Below are positions 5,503-7,533 of a stretch of 7,533 bases of DNA, piece by piece. Numbering within the stretch: the stretch's first letter is position 1; every line of letters starts with the position of its first letter. The position numbers were made by a program, and so were the translations under genes. The notes beneath the pieces are model-generated. The model did not search any database, was not told the origin of the DNA, and saw only the letters and a program-made list of their open reading frames with translations. Origin of the DNA: Lawsonibacter sp. (lineage in GTDB: Bacteria > Bacillota > Clostridia > Oscillospirales > Oscillospiraceae); assembly GCA_022793355.1 (NCBI GenBank), contig JAAWCR010000165.1, positions 1 through 7,533 of the forward strand, given 5' to 3'.

Positions 5503-6891
5503 TTATACCCCCCCTTGTTCCTTCTTAGGCAGATACTTTTCGATCATCTCGGGCTTGATCCGCTTCAGCTCGGTCTTAGGCAGAATGGACAGCAGATCCC
5601 AACCCAGGTCCAGGGTTTCAAAGATGGATCGGTTTTCGTCCGTCCCCTGGGAGACATACCGGCGCTCAAACTCGTCGGCAAATTTGGCATACAGCAGATC
5701 GGTAGGGGACAGTGCGGCCTCGCCCAGAATGGACATCAGCTCCTTGTTCTCCTTGCCGGTGGCGTAGGCAGCAAAGAGCTGGTTCATGGTACCGGCGTGG
5801 TCCTCCCGGGTCTTGCCCTCGCCGGTGCCCTTGTCCTTCAAACGGGACAGGGAGGGCAGCACGTCCACGGGGGGATTGACACCCTTGCGGAACAGCTCGC
5901 GGGACAGGATGATCTGGCCCTCGGTGATATAGCCGGTCAGGTCGGGGATGGGGTGGGTCTTGTCGTCCTCAGGCATGGTGAGGATGGGGATCATAGTGAT
6001 GGATCCATCCTTGCCCACCTGACGGCCGGCCCGCTCGTAGAGGGTAGCCAAGTCGGTGTACAGGTAGCCGGGGTAGCCGCGGCGGCCCGGGACCTCCTTC
6101 TTGGCGGCGGAAACCTCACGCAGAGCCTCGGCGTAGTTGGTGATGTCGGTGAGGATAACCAACACGTGCATACCCTTCTCGAAGGCCAGGTACTCCGCGG
6201 CGGTGAGGGCCATACGGGGGGTGGCGATACGCTCAACGGCGGGGTCGTTGGCCAGGTTGGTAAACAGCACAGTGCGGTCGATGGCGCCGGTGCGGCGGAA
6301 CTCCTGCACGAAGAACTCGGATTCTTCGAAGGTGATGCCGATGGCGGCAAAAACCACGGCGAAGTTACTCTCGCCGTCCAGCACCTTGGCCTGACGGGCA
6401 ATTTGAGCGGCCAAGGCGGAGTGGGGCAGGCCGGAGCCGGAGAAGATGGGCAGCTTCTGTCCGCGGACCAGGGTGTTCAGACCGTCGATGGTGGAGATGC
6501 CCGTTTGAATGAACTCGTTGGGGTAGTTCCGGGCGGCGGGGTTCATGGCCAGGCCGTTGATGTCGCGGTACTCGTCGGCCAGGATGGCGGGACCGCCGTC
6601 GATGGGCTGTCCCATGCCATTAAAGACCCGGCCCAGCATATCGCCGGACACGGCCAGCTGGAGGGGGTGGCCCAGGAAGCGAATTTTGGACTCGGCCAGG
6701 TTGATGCCGGCGGAGGCCTCAAACAGCTGAACCACAGCTGAGTCGCCGTTGACTTCCAGCACCTTGCAGCGGCGGATGGTGCCGTCGGTGAGCTCCACCT
6801 CGGCCAGCTCGTCGTAGGTGACGCCCTGGACCCGCTTGACCACCATCAGGGGGCCGGAAATCTCTTGAATGGTCTTATATTCCCGAATCAC
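5503..6891 (-). CDS. atpB: V-type ATP synthase subunit B (non-catalytic head subunit)
   Basis: Subunit B alternates with subunit A in the hexameric head and binds nucleotide without hydrolysing it. The product has 462 residues, the normal length. The N-terminal beta barrel (about 1-75) is followed by the nucleotide-binding domain. At 149-167 the loop reads FSGSGLPHSALAAQIARQ in place of a true GxxxxGKT P-loop, which identifies B rather than A. Residues 244-260 (LVILTDITNYAEALREV) form the Walker B region, and 267-290 carry VPGRRGYPGYLYTDLATLYE. PPVDVLPSLS at 340-349 is the ATP synthase alpha/beta signature. A helical C-terminal domain follows. The start is GTG, and its bases overlap the TGA stop of atpA as GTGA (6888-6891). 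GGAGAGG lies about 7 bases upstream inside atpA, so coupled translation is likely. This is not the F-type a subunit, which also carries the symbol atpB. Confidence 0.97.
   Translation of the reverse strand: MIREYKTIQEISGPLMVVKRVQGVTYDELAEVELTDGTIRRCKVLEVNGDSAVVQLFEASAGINLAESKIRFLGHPLQLAVSGDMLGRVFNGMGQPIDGGPAILADEYRDINGLAMNPAARNYPNEFIQTGISTIDGLNTLVRGQKLPIFSGSGLPHSALAAQIARQAKVLDGESNFAVVFAAIGITFEESEFFVQEFRRTGAIDRTVLFTNLANDPAVERIATPRMALTAAEYLAFEKGMHVLVILTDITNYAEALREVSAAKKEVPGRRGYPGYLYTDLATLYERAGRQVGKDGSITMIPILTMPEDDKTHPIPDLTGYITEGQIILSRELFRKGVNPPVDVLPSLSRLKDKGTGEGKTREDHAGTMNQLFAAYATGKENKELMSILGEAALSPTDLLYAKFADEFERRYVSQGTDENRSIFETLDLGWDLLSILPKTELKRIKPEMIEKYLPKKEQGGV
5508..5516 (-). promoter_or_regulatory. 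Poly-G Shine-Dalgarno of atpD inside the end of atpB
   Basis: On the - strand the bases read AA followed by seven Gs (5516-5508), ending 5 bases before the atpD ATG. The run encodes the last glycines of subunit B and also serves as the ribosome binding site for subunit D. An unbroken G7 pairs with the CCUCC anti-Shine-Dalgarno only through a G-U wobble, which is less usual than AGGAGG. Confidence 0.65.
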
Positions 6892-7533
6892 AGCGTATCC
6901 TCTCCCTTCTCAGCGATGGCCGCGATCTGATCCTCCATCTCCTTGGAGATGGCGTTGTAGGCCTCCTTATACTCGTCAGCCTTGACCGACTTAGCGCGGC
7001 CAATCTTTTCCCGCACGGGGATGCCGAACAGATCGTTAAGGCTTCCGCCCTTGTCGGCGGCGTCCCGGCACAGGTCCTCGTACTGGCGAATCATCGCCAG
7101 CATCCGGGCCTGGCGGTCGTACTCGGAGTAGGAGTCGATATCCACGAAGGAGTTTTGCTGGAGGAAGTCCTCCCGGAGCATCTTGGCAATCTCCAGGGTG
7201 ATCTGGTCCTTGGCGGACAGGGAATCCTTACCCACCAGCTGGACGATCTCGTTCAGGTTGGCCTCCTCCTGGAGGGTAGACATGGCCCACTCACGGTTGC
7301 GCAGGAAGTCCTTGCCCAGGTGCTCGTCGTACCAGGGGCGCAGGGAGTCCAGATACAGGGTGTGGGAGGTAAGCCAGTTGATAGCGGGGAAGTGACGGCG
7401 GTAGGCCAGGGAGGCGTCCAGAGCCCAGAACACCTTGACGATACGCATGGTTGCCTGGGAAACGGGCTCGGAAAGGTCGCCGCCCGGAGGGGAGACCGCG
7501 CCCACGGCGGTCAGGCTGCCCCGGCGGTCCTCG
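6888..7533 (-). CDS. atpA: V-type ATP synthase catalytic subunit A, C-terminal part (5' end outside window)
   Basis: Subunit A is the catalytic ATP-binding subunit of the A/V-type ATPase head. The frame stays open to the right edge, so only about the last 214 codons are present out of the usual 585-600. Near the edge it reads EDRRGSLTAVGAVSPPGGDL and then SEPVSQATMRIVKVFWALDA, a block highly typical of subunit A. RRHFPAINWLTSHTLY follows, and then the helical C-terminal domain (LVGKDSLSAKDQITLEIAKM, EYDRQARMLAMIRQYEDL). The P-loop and Walker B lie outside the window. A GTG at 7503-7505 is an internal valine, not the start, because the conserved block continues upstream of it. The TGA stop overlaps the atpB GTG by four bases. 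The ion transported (H+ or Na+) cannot be judged because the membrane subunits are not in view. Confidence 0.96.
   Translation of the reverse strand, partial: EDRRGSLTAVGAVSPPGGDLSEPVSQATMRIVKVFWALDASLAYRRHFPAINWLTSHTLYLDSLRPWYDEHLGKDFLRNREWAMSTLQEEANLNEIVQLVGKDSLSAKDQITLEIAKMLREDFLQQNSFVDIDSYSEYDRQARMLAMIRQYEDLCRDAADKGGSLNDLFGIPVREKIGRAKSVKADEYKEAYNAISKEMEDQIAAIAEKGEDTL

Noticed and set aside
5215..6741. Open frame of 508 codons on the + strand, antisense to atpB and part of atpD
   Set aside because: It is the mirror of well-conserved ATPase genes in GC-rich DNA. Its translation is low in complexity (Gly, Gln, Val and His rich) and it has no convincing ribosome site.
7503..7505. GTG as a possible start of atpA
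   Set aside because: Conserved subunit A sequence continues in frame upstream to the edge of the window (EDRRGSLTA), so this codon is an internal valine.
1..7533. CRISPR array, insertion sequence or phage attachment site
   Set aside because: No spaced direct repeats, transposase fragments, terminal inverted repeats or integrase genes were seen. The window is almost fully occupied by ordinary genes.

Overview
The window looks like ordinary chromosome from a GC-rich anaerobic Firmicute, most likely of the Oscillospiraceae/Flavonifractor kind. This is inferred from high GC, strong GGAGG-type Shine-Dalgarno sites, perfect SigA-type promoters, an A/V-type ATPase of the clostridial sort and a 60-residue S21. 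The species cannot be fixed from the sequence.

Layout. On the + strand, the 3' part of leuS (leucyl-tRNA synthetase) enters from the left edge and ends at 1473. A 132-bp gap with no visible leuS terminator holds a perfect consensus promoter (TTGACA, 17 bp, TATAAT) and a short structured leader for rpsU (ribosomal protein S21, 1606-1788). A strong intrinsic terminator follows. All remaining genes are on the - strand. From right to left they are the end of atpA (runs off the right edge), atpB and atpD of a V-type ATPase operon, a hairpin/terminator, a 194-residue unrecognised protein (4132-4716), another terminator, and a chemoreceptor gene (1941-3914) with its own promoter. rpsU and the chemoreceptor gene converge on a 152-bp gap containing three perfect inverted repeats.

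How the genes work together. leuS and rpsU are translation genes and may share read-through transcription. atpA-atpB-atpD are tightly packed (a 4-base GTGA overlap, then TAA directly followed by ATG), so they are one translationally coupled unit making the catalytic A3B3 head and the central rotor stalk. The chemoreceptor is a stand-alone gene of dCache-HAMP-signalling architecture.

Most interesting points. (1) The 194-residue protein lines up by eye, nearly gap-free at its N-terminus, with the proteasome-like protease HslV. After Met removal it would present Ser1, Glu17 and Lys33 where HslV has Thr1, Asp17 and Lys33. No HslU-like ATPase lies beside it, so it may be an undescribed Ntn-hydrolase-like protein. 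(2) The chemoreceptor promoter is a perfect consensus pair with an 18-bp spacer that begins with seven Gs, an arrangement that could phase-vary by slippage. (3) The 194-residue gene has almost no room for its own promoter behind the hairpin that ends the ATPase operon.
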